In this document: piece after piece, positions 35,070 to 43,529 of the stretch
How the letters are laid out: each line of letters opens with the position of its first letter
How positions within the stretch are numbered: position 1 is the stretch's first letter
DNA from: JAYFNU01 sp034933305
Lineage (GTDB): Bacteria > Bacillota > Clostridia > Oscillospirales > Ruminococcaceae
NCBI GenBank assembly: GCA_034933305.1
Contig: JAYFNU010000008.1
Location: 1 to 64,000 of the forward strand
DNA length: 64,000 bases
Direction of reading: 5' to 3'
Program-made: the position numbers and the translations under genes
The notes under the pieces: generated by a model
What the model was told of the DNA's origin: nothing
Database searches by the model: none
Seen by the model: only the letters and a program-made list of their open reading frames with translations

Positions 35070-35261
35070 TCAAATTTCCGCCTGGGGATTTTCGTTCTTT
35101 TCTTCGATTTCGTATGAACCTTCAAGAGCCAATTTTCGCAAATGGGCACTCAAATTGTCCGTGCCGAACTCCGACATTCGCTGCTTGATCTGCTCCAGCT
35201 CCTCAGCGGTCACAAAGAATTTTATTTGGATCGGACGAAGCCGATTTGGTGTGTATGCCAT
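35070..35261 (-). CDS. MobC-like mobilization protein, truncated
   Basis: The product is 63 aa. Its start (MAYTPNRLRPIQIKFFVTAE, then ELEQIKQRMSEFG, LSAHLRKLALEG) is that of MobC/relaxosome accessory proteins, with a ribbon-helix-helix-type N-terminus. AAGGAGAAA precedes the ATG. MobC proteins are usually about twice as long; the sequence after LEGSYEIEE ends early at a stop, so it is probably truncated. No relaxase gene remains downstream. Confidence 0.65.
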   Translation of the reverse strand: MAYTPNRLRPIQIKFFVTAEELEQIKQRMSEFGTDNLSAHLRKLALEGSYEIEEKNENPQAEI

Positions 35262-35279
35262 AAAGGTTTCTCCTTCCGC

Positions 35280-35723
35280 TTACAGCTCTTTTTTGAAAAT
35301 ATATCTTTGTGGGGTCATGCCCAAATGCTCGTAAAAGCCAATGGCGTTTTTGTTGAAATCCCAAACCATCGAATCAGGCCTTTTCGCTCCAGGTTCTTTC
35401 GCCCTTGCTTCGGCTTCCGCAAATAAAGCCTTAGCGATACCTTTCTTCCGGCAGCTCTCGTCAACAATCAAATCATCCATATAAGCAGTACGCATATTGA
35501 CCATCACACTGCGTTCCCGAATTTCAACAAAACACAGACCAACGACAATACCGTTTTCTTCTGCAACAATGGAAATAAACTTCTCGCTTTCCGCCATCTC
35601 CGCAAACTTTTCTTAGGAGCAGGAATGCTCCATGTCCGCATATAAATCAGGTCTGCCCTCAACATGGATTTTGTGCAGCTGCTGCATCAACCCGTCAACG
35701 GAAGGGTAATCCTCGACAATCAT
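35280..35723 (-). pseudogene. GNAT-family acetyltransferase gene with an internal stop codon
   Basis: The frame starting MIVEDYPSVDGLMQQLHKIH continues through an in-frame TAA at 35613-35615 into EKFAEMAESEKFISIVAEEN and the acetyl-CoA-binding segment LIVDESCRKKGIAKALFAEA. The two halves together make one normal GNAT of about 147 aa. The stop lies where most relatives have a Lys or Glu codon. The C-terminal half could still be made from an ATG at 35597, but it would lack the N-terminal strand and helices. Confidence 0.72.
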
Positions 35724-35757
35724 CGTTCTTATGTTTATTGCATTTCTTCCCCGCCTT

Positions 35758-36216
35758 TTATATTTTTCTGCGGTACACCTCGCATCCATCGACATTGCCC
35801 TCATACGCAAATCCGTTTCGCAGGGCAATCTTTTTCGTTGCGCTCTGCTCCGGCGAACACTCAATGACAAGACTTTTCGTTCTATCCTTTGCATCGGCAA
35901 TGAGAGCCTGTGTCAATTCATCCGCATACCCTTTGCCCCAATGCTCCTTTCCCAACACCCAGCCAATTTCATAAGCCATTTCATCGTAGGCGTGGTAAAT
36001 CACATAGCCGACAAAGTTGCCATTGTTATCGTCTACCGCATAAATGAGAGGGTTATCACACAATGCAGCTTCATCAAGAAAGACTGCGGTTCTTTTCTCG
36101 GAAAAAGGCGGTTCCAGGTATTGCATCACATCAGCATCCGATAAGAGCTGGTACAGCGAGTGAAGGTCGCTCTGCTGAAACGGTCGGATATGCAGTCTCT
36201 CTGTTGAAATCCTCAT
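35758..36216 (-). CDS. GNAT-family (RimJ/RimL-type) N-acetyltransferase
   Basis: The protein from the ATG at 36216 is 152 aa: RISTERLHIRPFQQSDLHSL at the start, the acetyl-CoA-binding core YEIGWVLGKEHWGKGYADEL, and NGFAYEGNVDGCEVYRRKI at the end. The frame stays open for another 41 codons upstream (to an ATG at 36339) with sequence that does not belong to GNATs, so the longer version may be an in-frame fusion with a relic. The start region has no strong ribosome site. The substrate is unknown; it could be an antibiotic or a protein N-terminus. Confidence 0.7.
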   Translation of the reverse strand: MRISTERLHIRPFQQSDLHSLYQLLSDADVMQYLEPPFSEKRTAVFLDEAALCDNPLIYAVDDNNGNFVGYVIYHAYDEMAYEIGWVLGKEHWGKGYADELTQALIADAKDRTKSLVIECSPEQSATKKIALRNGFAYEGNVDGCEVYRRKI

Positions 36217-36440
36217 TTTATCTTTCTGCCAATCTTCATATTTTGCCGCCAAGCGGCCATCGTCGGATAGCGTATAGTAGAAATCTCTGTCTGCATCGGG
36301 GAAGAAATGGAAGAACGGCTCACTCCAAAATTTCGTCATACCCTCTTTATAAACTCAAAGATACTGGCAGCACTGTACCCCACGCCGCCAAATTCAAATC
36401 TCAGTTTCATTGCATCGTCATTTCTTTCATTCTCTTCCAA

Positions 36441-36686
36441 TCAATCCAACGGCGTATACTCGGTGACGGTTTTGAGATACGCCTCCGGGTCGCCGTTCAA
36501 AATGAGGTCGGCATACCCCAGCGGGTCATTGTAAATCAGACAGTCAAGTTCAGACCGCTGATACATATTGTCGGCAATCTCATTTTCAACGGCGGTGCAG
36601 TTTATGGAAATCTCCATGCCATCGCTGAACTTCAATTCCACACAGCCGCTGTCCGTGCTGAACTCACAGGACAATAGCTTTTTCAT
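36441..36686 (-). CDS. DUF6061-like small protein of mobile elements
   Basis: The product is 81 aa from the ATG at 36686, 9 nt after CGGAGG. The sequence MKKLLSCEFSTDSGCVELKF, then EISINCTAVENEIADNMYQR and GDPEAYLKTVTEYTPLD, looks like a family common on clostridial integrative elements. It is acidic and soluble with unknown function. I rely on memory of the family pattern for the name. Confidence 0.62.
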   Translation of the reverse strand: MKKLLSCEFSTDSGCVELKFSDGMEISINCTAVENEIADNMYQRSELDCLIYNDPLGYADLILNGDPEAYLKTVTEYTPLD

Positions 36687-37309
36687 CTGCCGTACCTCCG
36701 TTTCAATTTTGTGTACACACATATCATACCACTTTTCAAGAGGTTTGGCGAAATATATCCCTGCCAAATGTATCTTTTTTGTACATGGGCAATGGAGCAT
36801 TTTTGCCGTACCCGATATGTCCCACATCGAAGTACCCGCTAATCAGCTTCCCCACTTTGCGTAACTTCCCGCGAAACCGCAAACAACCACACCCGGCGGC
36901 GAATGTCGTTCACTTTGCCGTGCTTCGCTGTTCTGTGCTGTTTCTTCACGATGCCGATAACTATTTCACCCCCTTCAATTCCCTTGGTCAGATGCCGTTG
37001 TTATGAGGCTTGGCGTAACGCATTTAGGGGTGCAAACCCCGTATTTGCAAGCCCTATTTCAGCCGTTTGCGGGAAGGGTGGCATGATTTCCTTTCCACAT
37101 CAAAAATGGGGTCCAAATGCGTTATAAGACCACATTCAGGCCCCCAAAGGCACAGCATTCTTTATCCCATCAAGCAAACAACGGCATCCGGCCGAAGCCG
37201 AATGCCGTGTGTTCGTTTTCCCGATCCCGCCTGACAGATGCCGCAATTCGTAAATTTTGTTGATTTACTGTCTTACGAACACTCTGCCAGGCCGGCGCTT
37301 TTTTCGCGC
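36687..37309. other. Non-coding end of the element remnant
   Basis: About 620 bp without a convincing gene. It contains an inverted repeat TAACGCATTT (37016-37025) with its complement at 37115-37124, a GGGG-tgcaaa-CCCC hairpin (37027-37040), and a hairpin at 37182-37207 with an imperfect CGGCATCCGGC stem that could weakly terminate the CorC-like gene. Junk from a mobile element is the simplest reading. Confidence 0.5.
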
Positions 37310-38656
37310 TTATTCTTCGGACTTCGCGTCCGCGCCCGGCGCCGCCGTCTGCGGCAGGCGCACGGCCCTGAGCTTCGCGATGCGGTGCTCGGTGATCTCG
37401 AGCACGGTGTATTCGAAGCGGCCGCTGCGCACGGCCGGGTGTTCGCCCGGCTCCGGCAGCCGCCCGAGCTTGTCGGTCACATAGCCCGCGATGGTGTCGT
37501 AGTCGCCCGCGTCGTCGAACGTCGCGCCGAGCTGCTCGCGGATGTCGTCGAGGAAGGCCATGCCGTCGAGCAGCCACTCGTCCTCGCCGACGCGGCTGAT
37601 CTCCTCGGGCTCGTGGTCGTACTCGTCCTGGATGTTGCCGACGATGGACTCGAGCACGTCCTCCATGGTCACGATGCCCGCGGTGCCGCCGTATTCGTCG
37701 ACGACGATGGCCATCTGCACGCGCCGCTTGCGCATCTCCTCGAAGATGTCCTTGCAGCGGGAGCTCTCGGGGATGTACATGACCTTGCGCAGATAATCGC
37801 GGATGTTGAAGTCGGCCGGCTTGTTGACGATGAGCCCCAGCAGGTCCTTGATGTTGAGGATGCCCACGATGTTGTCGAGCCCGCCGTCGCACACCGGCAG
37901 GCGGGAATGGCCCGTCTTGACGGAGGTGTCGATGACCTCCTCGAGCGGAGCGTCGATGTCGAGCTCCTCGATCTCGGTGCGGTGGGTCATGATCTCGTCG
38001 GCGGTCGTGTCGTCGAACTCGAAGATGTTGTGCAGCATCTCCTTCTCGCGCTCCTCGATGGTGCCCTCCTCCTCGCCGACGTCGATCATCATGCGGATCT
38101 CCTCCTCGGTGACCTCGTCCGCCTTGGCGTTGGGGTCGATGCCGATGAGGCGCAGCACGCCGTTGGTCGTCGCCGACAGCAGCGCGACGAACGGCCGCGT
38201 GATCCTGTACACGACGCGCAGCGTCCCCGCGACGGCGAAGGAGACCTTCTCCGGGTTGTTCATCGCGATGCGCTTGGGCACCAGCTCGCCGAAGACGAGG
38301 CTCAGGAACGACAGCAGGACGGTGATGACGATGAGGGAGCCCATGCGCAGCACCGAGTCGGGGATGCCGCTGTCGCGCAGCCAGTAGACGATGTATTCGG
38401 AAAAGGTGTCGGCCGCGACCGCGGACGACAGAAAGCCGGACAGCGTGACGCCGACCTGGATGGTCGCGAGGAAGCGCGACGGCTCGGCCGTCAGGTTGCG
38501 CAGGATCCCTGCGCGCTTGTTGCCTTCCTCCGCGAGCAGCTTGAGCTTCGCGTCGTTGAAGGATATGACCGCGATCTCGCTCATCGCGAACAGCGCGTTG
38601 CACAGAATGAGGACGATGAGCAGCAGGATATAGCCGAATGGGTTGCCTTCCGGCAT
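37310..38656 (-). CDS. CNNM/CorC-HlyC family transporter-like membrane protein
   Basis: The product is 448 aa with AAAAGGAGAG before the ATG. The N-terminal DUF21 domain has three or four membrane helices (YILLLIVLILCNALFAMSEI, then FGELVPKRIAM). Two CBS domains follow (about residues 205-330: MTHRTEIEELDIDAPLEEVI and VQMAIVVDEYGGTAGIVTME). The C-terminal CorC_HlyC domain (about 350-435) is complete. The family is linked to magnesium/cobalt transport or resistance; hemolysin is a historical name. A possible promoter on the minus strand is TTGTCC 17 bp before TACTAT near 38712-38740. Confidence 0.93.
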   Translation of the reverse strand: MPEGNPFGYILLLIVLILCNALFAMSEIAVISFNDAKLKLLAEEGNKRAGILRNLTAEPSRFLATIQVGVTLSGFLSSAVAADTFSEYIVYWLRDSGIPDSVLRMGSLIVITVLLSFLSLVFGELVPKRIAMNNPEKVSFAVAGTLRVVYRITRPFVALLSATTNGVLRLIGIDPNAKADEVTEEEIRMMIDVGEEEGTIEEREKEMLHNIFEFDDTTADEIMTHRTEIEELDIDAPLEEVIDTSVKTGHSRLPVCDGGLDNIVGILNIKDLLGLIVNKPADFNIRDYLRKVMYIPESSRCKDIFEEMRKRRVQMAIVVDEYGGTAGIVTMEDVLESIVGNIQDEYDHEPEEISRVGEDEWLLDGMAFLDDIREQLGATFDDAGDYDTIAGYVTDKLGRLPEPGEHPAVRSGRFEYTVLEITEHRIAKLRAVRLPQTAAPGADAKSEE

Positions 38657-38876
38657 CTCTTTCTCTCCTTTTGACGGGCCGTCCGCATCGAAGCCGCGCG
38701 GACGGGCATAATAGTATTATATTACCATACCCGGGACAAATTCACAAATCCCTCCCGCGGCCCTGCCGGCCGGAAAAAAGCGCGCGGGGGGCGGCGGCGG
38801 CGCGGGGGATCGCCCGCGCGCGCCGGCAGCGGGGCGCAGGCCCCGCAGAAAGCGCGGCGCCGGTTTTTTCCTGCGA

Positions 38877-38905
38877 TGGCAAAAAGCTGCGCGATATGCT
38901 ACAAT
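38877..38905 (+). promoter_or_regulatory. Possible promoter of the MATE gene
   Basis: TGGCAA (38877-38882) and TACAAT (38900-38905) are 17 bp apart, 37 bp before the chosen start codon. The -35 match is moderate. Confidence 0.5.
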
Positions 38906-38941
38906 AAATTTTAATTTGATCGTACGATGGGGGTTTATGGG

Positions 38942-40327
38942 ATGGCGGAGAACAAGCTCGGCGCGATGCCCGTCGGAAGGCTGCTGGTCAACATGGCGCT
39001 GCCGCTGATGTTCTCGATGCTCGTGCAGGCGCTGTACAATATCGTGGACGGCATCTATGTCGCGCGCCTGAGCGAGGCGGCGCTGACGGCAACGACGCTC
39101 GCCTTCCCCATCCAGATGCTCATGAACGCCGTCGCCATCGGCACCGGGGTCGGCGTCAACTCGCTCGTCGCGCGGCGCCTCGGAGAGAAGCGGCAGGACG
39201 CGGCCGACAGCGCCGCCTCCCACGGCATGCTGCTCGCGGCGCTCAGCGCCTGCGTTTTCATCCTGTTCGGCCTGTTCGCCGCGCGGCCCTTTCTGCGGCT
39301 GTTCAGCGGCGACGCCGACCTCGTCGGCATGAGCTTCGACTACCTGTTCGTCTGCACCTGCGTCAGCCCGTTCCTTTTCTTCTCCGCAATGGGCGAGCGG
39401 CTGCTGCAGGCGGCGGGCCACGCGACGCTGAGCATGGTCTCCCAGCTCGCGGGCGCGCTGACGAACATCTTTCTCGACCCGGTCATGATCTTCGGCCTCT
39501 GCGGCTGTCCCGCCATGGGCGTGCGCGGCGCGGCCGTCGCGACCGTCGTCGGGCAGGGCGTCTCCTGCGTCGTCGCGCTCGCGCTCAATCACCGGCTCAA
39601 CCACTACGTGCGCGTGCGCCTGCGCGGCTTCCGGTTCGACGGCGCCGCGGTGAGCGGCATCTACCGCGTGGGGCTGCCGGCCATCCTCATGCAGGCCATC
39701 GGCTCCTTCATGAGTCTGTGCATGAACGCCATCCTCATCCTGTTCTCGACGACGGCGGTCGCCGTCTTCGGCGTCTACTTCAAGCTGCAGAGCTTCGTCT
39801 TCATGCCCGTGTTCGGCATCACGCAGGGCCTCACGCCCATCGTCGGCTACAACTACGGCGCGCGCAGGCCCGCGCGCATCCGGCAGGCCGTCAAGCTGTC
39901 GATGATCTCCGCCGTCGGCATCATGCTGCTCGGCACGCTCGTCTTCAACCTTTTCCCCGACCGGCTGCTCGCGCTGTTCGACGCGGGCCCCGAGATGCTC
40001 GACATCGGCGCGCGGGCGCTGCGCATCATCTCGCTGGGCTTCCCGCTCGCGGCCTGCTCCATCGTGATGAGCTCGTCCTTCCAAGGCATGGGCATCGGCC
40101 GGCTGAGCCTCATCAACTCCCTGCTGCGCAACGTCGGCTTCATCCTGCCCGGCGCCTATCTCTTCGGGCATTTTTTCGGCCTCGATTCTATCTGGTTCGC
40201 GTTCGATTTCTCGGAGATCGCCTCGGTGGTGCTCATGTCCGTCCTGTTCGCGCGCGTGTGGCGTGAAAAGATCGCGCCGATGAAGGACGGAGGCTCTTCC
40301 GCGGACGCCTCCGGCGTGGTAAAATAG
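38942..40327 (+). CDS. MATE-family efflux transporter
   Basis: The product is 461 aa with 12 predicted helices in two halves. I prefer the ATG at 38942, which has GGGGG about 9 nt upstream, over the in-frame ATG at 38927, which has none. The first helix region LVNMALPLMFSMLVQALYNI with VDGIYVARL, and PLMFSMLVQ repeated in the second half as GLPAILMQAIGSFMS, are typical. MATE proteins export cationic drugs and metabolites using sodium or proton gradients. It is followed 23 bp later by fhs and may be transcribed with the folate operon. Confidence 0.92.
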   Translation: MAENKLGAMPVGRLLVNMALPLMFSMLVQALYNIVDGIYVARLSEAALTATTLAFPIQMLMNAVAIGTGVGVNSLVARRLGEKRQDAADSAASHGMLLAALSACVFILFGLFAARPFLRLFSGDADLVGMSFDYLFVCTCVSPFLFFSAMGERLLQAAGHATLSMVSQLAGALTNIFLDPVMIFGLCGCPAMGVRGAAVATVVGQGVSCVVALALNHRLNHYVRVRLRGFRFDGAAVSGIYRVGLPAILMQAIGSFMSLCMNAILILFSTTAVAVFGVYFKLQSFVFMPVFGITQGLTPIVGYNYGARRPARIRQAVKLSMISAVGIMLLGTLVFNLFPDRLLALFDAGPEMLDIGARALRIISLGFPLAACSIVMSSSFQGMGIGRLSLINSLLRNVGFILPGAYLFGHFFGLDSIWFAFDFSEIASVVLMSVLFARVWREKIAPMKDGGSSADASGVVK

Positions 40328-40350
40328 AGAAAAAACAGGAGGGCTCGCGC

Positions 40351-42021
40351 ATGGCGTTTCCAACGGACATCGAGATCGCGCAGCAGGCGGAACTGCTGCC
40401 CATCGGCACGATCGCCGCGGAACTCGGCATCGACCCCGGCGACATCGAACAATACGGGAAATACAAGGCGAAGCTGCCGCTGTCGCTGCTCGGCCGCGGC
40501 GGCGCCGACGGCCGCCTCGTGCTCGTCACCGCCATCACGCCGACGCCCGCGGGCGAGGGCAAGACGACGACGACCGTCGGTCTGGGCGACGCGCTGCGCC
40601 GGCTCGGCAAGCGGGCGGTCATCGCGCTGCGCGAGCCGTCGCTCGGCCCCGTGTTCGGGGTCAAGGGCGGCGCGGCGGGCGGCGGCTGGGCGCAGGTCGT
40701 GCCGATGGAGGACATCAACCTCCATTTCACGGGCGACTTCCACGCCATCGGCGCCGCCAACAACCTGCTCGCGGCGATGCTCGACAACCATCTCCAGCAG
40801 GGCAACGCCCTCGGCATCGACCCGAAGCGCATCACCTGGCGCCGGTGTGTCGACATGAACGACCGCGCGCTGCGCTCGGTGGTCATCGGGCTCGGGGGGC
40901 ACGGCGACGGCGTCGTGCGGCAGGACGGCTACGACATCACCGTCGCGAGCGAGGTCATGGCGGTGCTGTGCCTTGCGGACGGCATGGCCGACCTCAAGCG
41001 CCGCCTCGCGCAGATCATCGTCGGCTTCACGTACGCCGACGCCCCCGTGACGGCGCACGACCTGCACGCGGAGGGGGCCATGGCGGCGCTGCTCAAGGAC
41101 GCGCTGCTGCCGAATCTCGTGCAGACGCTCGAGCACACGCCCGCGATCATCCACGGCGGCCCCTTCGCCAACATCGCGCACGGCTGCAACTCCGTGCTCG
41201 CGACGCGCATGGCGCTGCGCCTCGGCGAATACGCCGTGACGGAGGCCGGCTTCGGCGCCGATCTCGGCGCGGAAAAATTTATGGACATCAAGTGCCGCAA
41301 GGCGGGGCTGCGCCCGTCGGCGGCCGTTCTCGTCGCGACGGTCCGCGCGCTCAAGCACCACGGCGGCGCGGCGAAGGACGAACTGAAAAACGAGGATCTC
41401 GCGGCGCTCGAGCGTGGGCTGCCGAACCTGCTGCGCCACGCGGACAATCTCACCGGCGTGTACGGCGTGCCCTGCGTCGTCGCGGTCAACGTCTTCCCGA
41501 CCGACACCGAAGCCGAGCTCGCGCGCATCGAGAGCGCCTGCGCCGCGCGCGGCATCAAAGCCGTCCGCAGCGAGGTCTTCTCGAAGGGCGGCGCGGGCGG
41601 CGAGGCGCTCGCGGCGGAGGTCGTGCGCCTGTGCGAACAGCCGTCGGCGTTCCGCTGCTGCTACGAGGACGCGCTGCCGCTGCGGGAAAAGATCGAGGCC
41701 GTCGCCCGGCGCGTTTACCGCGCGGACGGGGTCGAATTCGCGCCCGGTGCGCTCAAAAAGCTCGCGCAGTACGAGGCGCTGGGCTTCGGGGCCTGGCCGG
41801 TGTGCATGGCGAAAACGCAGTACAGCTTTTCCGACGACGCGAAGCTGCTCGGCGCGCCCGACGGCTTCACGCTCGCGGTGCGCGACGTGAAGGCCTGCGC
41901 GGGCGCGGAATTCATCGTCGCGCTCACGGGCGAGATCATGACGATGCCGGGCCTGCCGAAAAAACCGGCGGCAGAAACGATCGACATCGACGAAAACGGC
42001 GTCATCAGCGGCCTTTTCTGA
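40351..42021 (+). CDS. fhs: Formate-tetrahydrofolate ligase
   Basis: The product is 556 aa, the normal size. GGAGGG precedes the ATG. The P-loop is TPTPAGEGKTTTTVGL, followed by IALREPSLGPVFGVKGGAAG and INLHFTGDFHAI, all conserved in Fhs. The enzyme uses ATP, formate and THF to make 10-formyl-THF. It leads an operon that goes on to methenyl-THF cyclohydrolase/methylene-THF dehydrogenase, folylpolyglutamate synthase and a folate transporter fusion. This fits acetogenic-type or purinolytic one-carbon metabolism, but no other Wood-Ljungdahl genes are in the window. Confidence 0.97.
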   Translation: MAFPTDIEIAQQAELLPIGTIAAELGIDPGDIEQYGKYKAKLPLSLLGRGGADGRLVLVTAITPTPAGEGKTTTTVGLGDALRRLGKRAVIALREPSLGPVFGVKGGAAGGGWAQVVPMEDINLHFTGDFHAIGAANNLLAAMLDNHLQQGNALGIDPKRITWRRCVDMNDRALRSVVIGLGGHGDGVVRQDGYDITVASEVMAVLCLADGMADLKRRLAQIIVGFTYADAPVTAHDLHAEGAMAALLKDALLPNLVQTLEHTPAIIHGGPFANIAHGCNSVLATRMALRLGEYAVTEAGFGADLGAEKFMDIKCRKAGLRPSAAVLVATVRALKHHGGAAKDELKNEDLAALERGLPNLLRHADNLTGVYGVPCVVAVNVFPTDTEAELARIESACAARGIKAVRSEVFSKGGAGGEALAAEVVRLCEQPSAFRCCYEDALPLREKIEAVARRVYRADGVEFAPGALKKLAQYEALGFGAWPVCMAKTQYSFSDDAKLLGAPDGFTLAVRDVKACAGAEFIVALTGEIMTMPGLPKKPAAETIDIDENGVISGLF

Positions 42022-42035
42022 GAAAGGAACTGCGC

Positions 42036-43529
42036 ATGGACATAGGGGAAATGACGATCGGCGCCTACATGGAGGCGCTCCGGAGCAAGGCCCCCACCCC
42101 GGGCGGCGGCGGCGCTTCGGCGATCTGCGGGGCGCTGGGCGCGTCGCTCGGCGCGATGGTCGCGTCGCTGACGCTCGGCAAAAAGAAATATGCCGCCGTC
42201 GAGGACGACGTCCGCCGCAAAAAAGAGGAGCTCACCGGCATCGCCGACGAGCTGCTGACGCTCGCGCTGCTCGACGAGCAGGCCTTCGCGCCGCTCGCGG
42301 CGGCCTATGCGCTGCCGGCGGACACCGACGCGCAGAAGACCGAAAAAGCGAAGGCGATGGAATCGGCGCTGCTCGCGGCGTGCATGCCGCCGCTCGCCAT
42401 GATGGACGCGGCGGCCAGGGCGCTCGGCGCGCTGAATTTTCTCGCCGAAAAGGGCAGCGTCCTCGCCGTGTCGGACGCGGCGGCGGGCGCGGCGCTCTGC
42501 GGCTGCGCGCTGCGGGCGGCGTCGCTCAACGTATTCATCAACACGAAATCCATGGCCGACCGCGAACAGGCGGCCCAGCTCAACGACCGGGCGAACGCCC
42601 TGCTCGCGCAGCCGGTCCGCTTTGCGGACGCGATCTGCGACGGCATCAAAACGGAACTCGATACGGGCGGCGCGCCCGCGCGGGCGCTGCGCGGCGCGCC
42701 GGCGGCGGCGGCCATCGCGGAGGCCGTGAAAAAAGAGACCGAATCGCTGCGCGCGGCGGGCATCGCGCCGTCGCTGCGCATCATCCGCGCGGGCGAAGCG
42801 GAGGACGACGCCGCCTACGAGGCGGGCATCCGCAAGCGCTTCGCGGCGCTCGGCATCGGCGTGACGACGGCGGCGCTGCCGTTCGACTGCCTCACGCAGG
42901 ACGTCTGCGCCGCGGTGTCGGCGGCGGCGCAGGATCCGTCGGTGCACGGCATCCTCGTCATGCGCCCCCTGCCCGGCAGCGTCGACGACGCGGCCGTGTG
43001 CGCGGCGATGCCGCCGCAAAAGGACGTCGACGGCATCAGCCGGGCGTCCGAGGCGGCGGTCTATACGGGCGCGCAGGACGCCTTCGCCCCCTGCACGGCG
43101 CTCGCGTGCGTCGAGCTGCTCGAGGCGGGCGGCGTCGCGCTGCGCGGAAAGAACGTCGCCGTCATCGGGCGCAGTCCCGTCGTGGGCCGCCCGCTCGCCC
43201 AGCTGCTCATCCGGCGCGACGCGACGGTGACGGTCTGCCACACCAAAACGGCCGACCTGCGCCGCGTGTGCCGCGGCGCCGACATCGTCATCGCGGCGGC
43301 CGGGCGGGCGAAAATGATCGACAAAAGCTATCTTTCGGGCGCGCAGACGCTCATCGACGTCGGCATCCATGCCGACGCCGGCGGCGGACTGTGCGGCGAC
43401 GTGGATTACGAGAGCTGCGAACGGCACGCGGCGGCCATCAGCCCCGTGCCCGGCGGCGTGGGAAGCGTGACGACGGCGGTGCTCGCGCGCGCCGTCGTAC
43501 AAGCGGCAAGGAAGGCGAACGACAGGTGA
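42036..43529 (+). CDS. fchA-folD: Fused methenyl-THF cyclohydrolase (FchA) and methylene-THF dehydrogenase (FolD)
   Basis: One 497-aa frame starts at the ATG at 42036 after AAAGGA. Residues 1-205 match the cyclodeaminase/FchA family (KAPTPGGGGASAICGALGAS, then FINTKSMADREQAAQLNDRA). Residues 215-497 match FolD, with the NADP-binding segment VAVIGRSPVVGRPLAQLLI, CHTKTADL and the C-terminal VPGGVGSVTTAVLA. In FolD the catalytic lysine of the Y-x-x-x-K motif (Lys56 in the E. coli and human enzymes) is replaced: Y261 is kept but I265 stands in the Lys position. The neighbouring catalytic Gln (in VQLPLP) is M309. Asp330 in KDVDG is kept. The cyclohydrolase step is therefore probably done by the FchA half and the dehydrogenase step by the FolD half. 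Confidence 0.9.
   Translation: MDIGEMTIGAYMEALRSKAPTPGGGGASAICGALGASLGAMVASLTLGKKKYAAVEDDVRRKKEELTGIADELLTLALLDEQAFAPLAAAYALPADTDAQKTEKAKAMESALLAACMPPLAMMDAAARALGALNFLAEKGSVLAVSDAAAGAALCGCALRAASLNVFINTKSMADREQAAQLNDRANALLAQPVRFADAICDGIKTELDTGGAPARALRGAPAAAAIAEAVKKETESLRAAGIAPSLRIIRAGEAEDDAAYEAGIRKRFAALGIGVTTAALPFDCLTQDVCAAVSAAAQDPSVHGILVMRPLPGSVDDAAVCAAMPPQKDVDGISRASEAAVYTGAQDAFAPCTALACVELLEAGGVALRGKNVAVIGRSPVVGRPLAQLLIRRDATVTVCHTKTADLRRVCRGADIVIAAAGRAKMIDKSYLSGAQTLIDVGIHADAGGGLCGDVDYESCERHAAAISPVPGGVGSVTTAVLARAVVQAARKANDR

Larger units (their letters stand above)
34690..37180. mobile_element. Decayed integrative/mobilizable element remnant
   Basis: About 2.5 kb is visibly richer in A/T than the flanks and contains a recombinase C-terminal fragment, a short MobC-like gene, two GNAT-type genes (one broken), a DUF6061-like gene and long non-coding stretches. 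All genes point left. The flanking genes (upp and the CorC-like gene) are chromosomal housekeeping genes. The boundaries are estimates from composition; I found no direct repeats that mark them. Confidence 0.65.

Noticed and set aside
38657..38876. Small gene between the CorC-like gene and the MATE gene
   Set aside because: The frames here are short, GC-biased and without a ribosome site; the stretch fits two divergent promoters.
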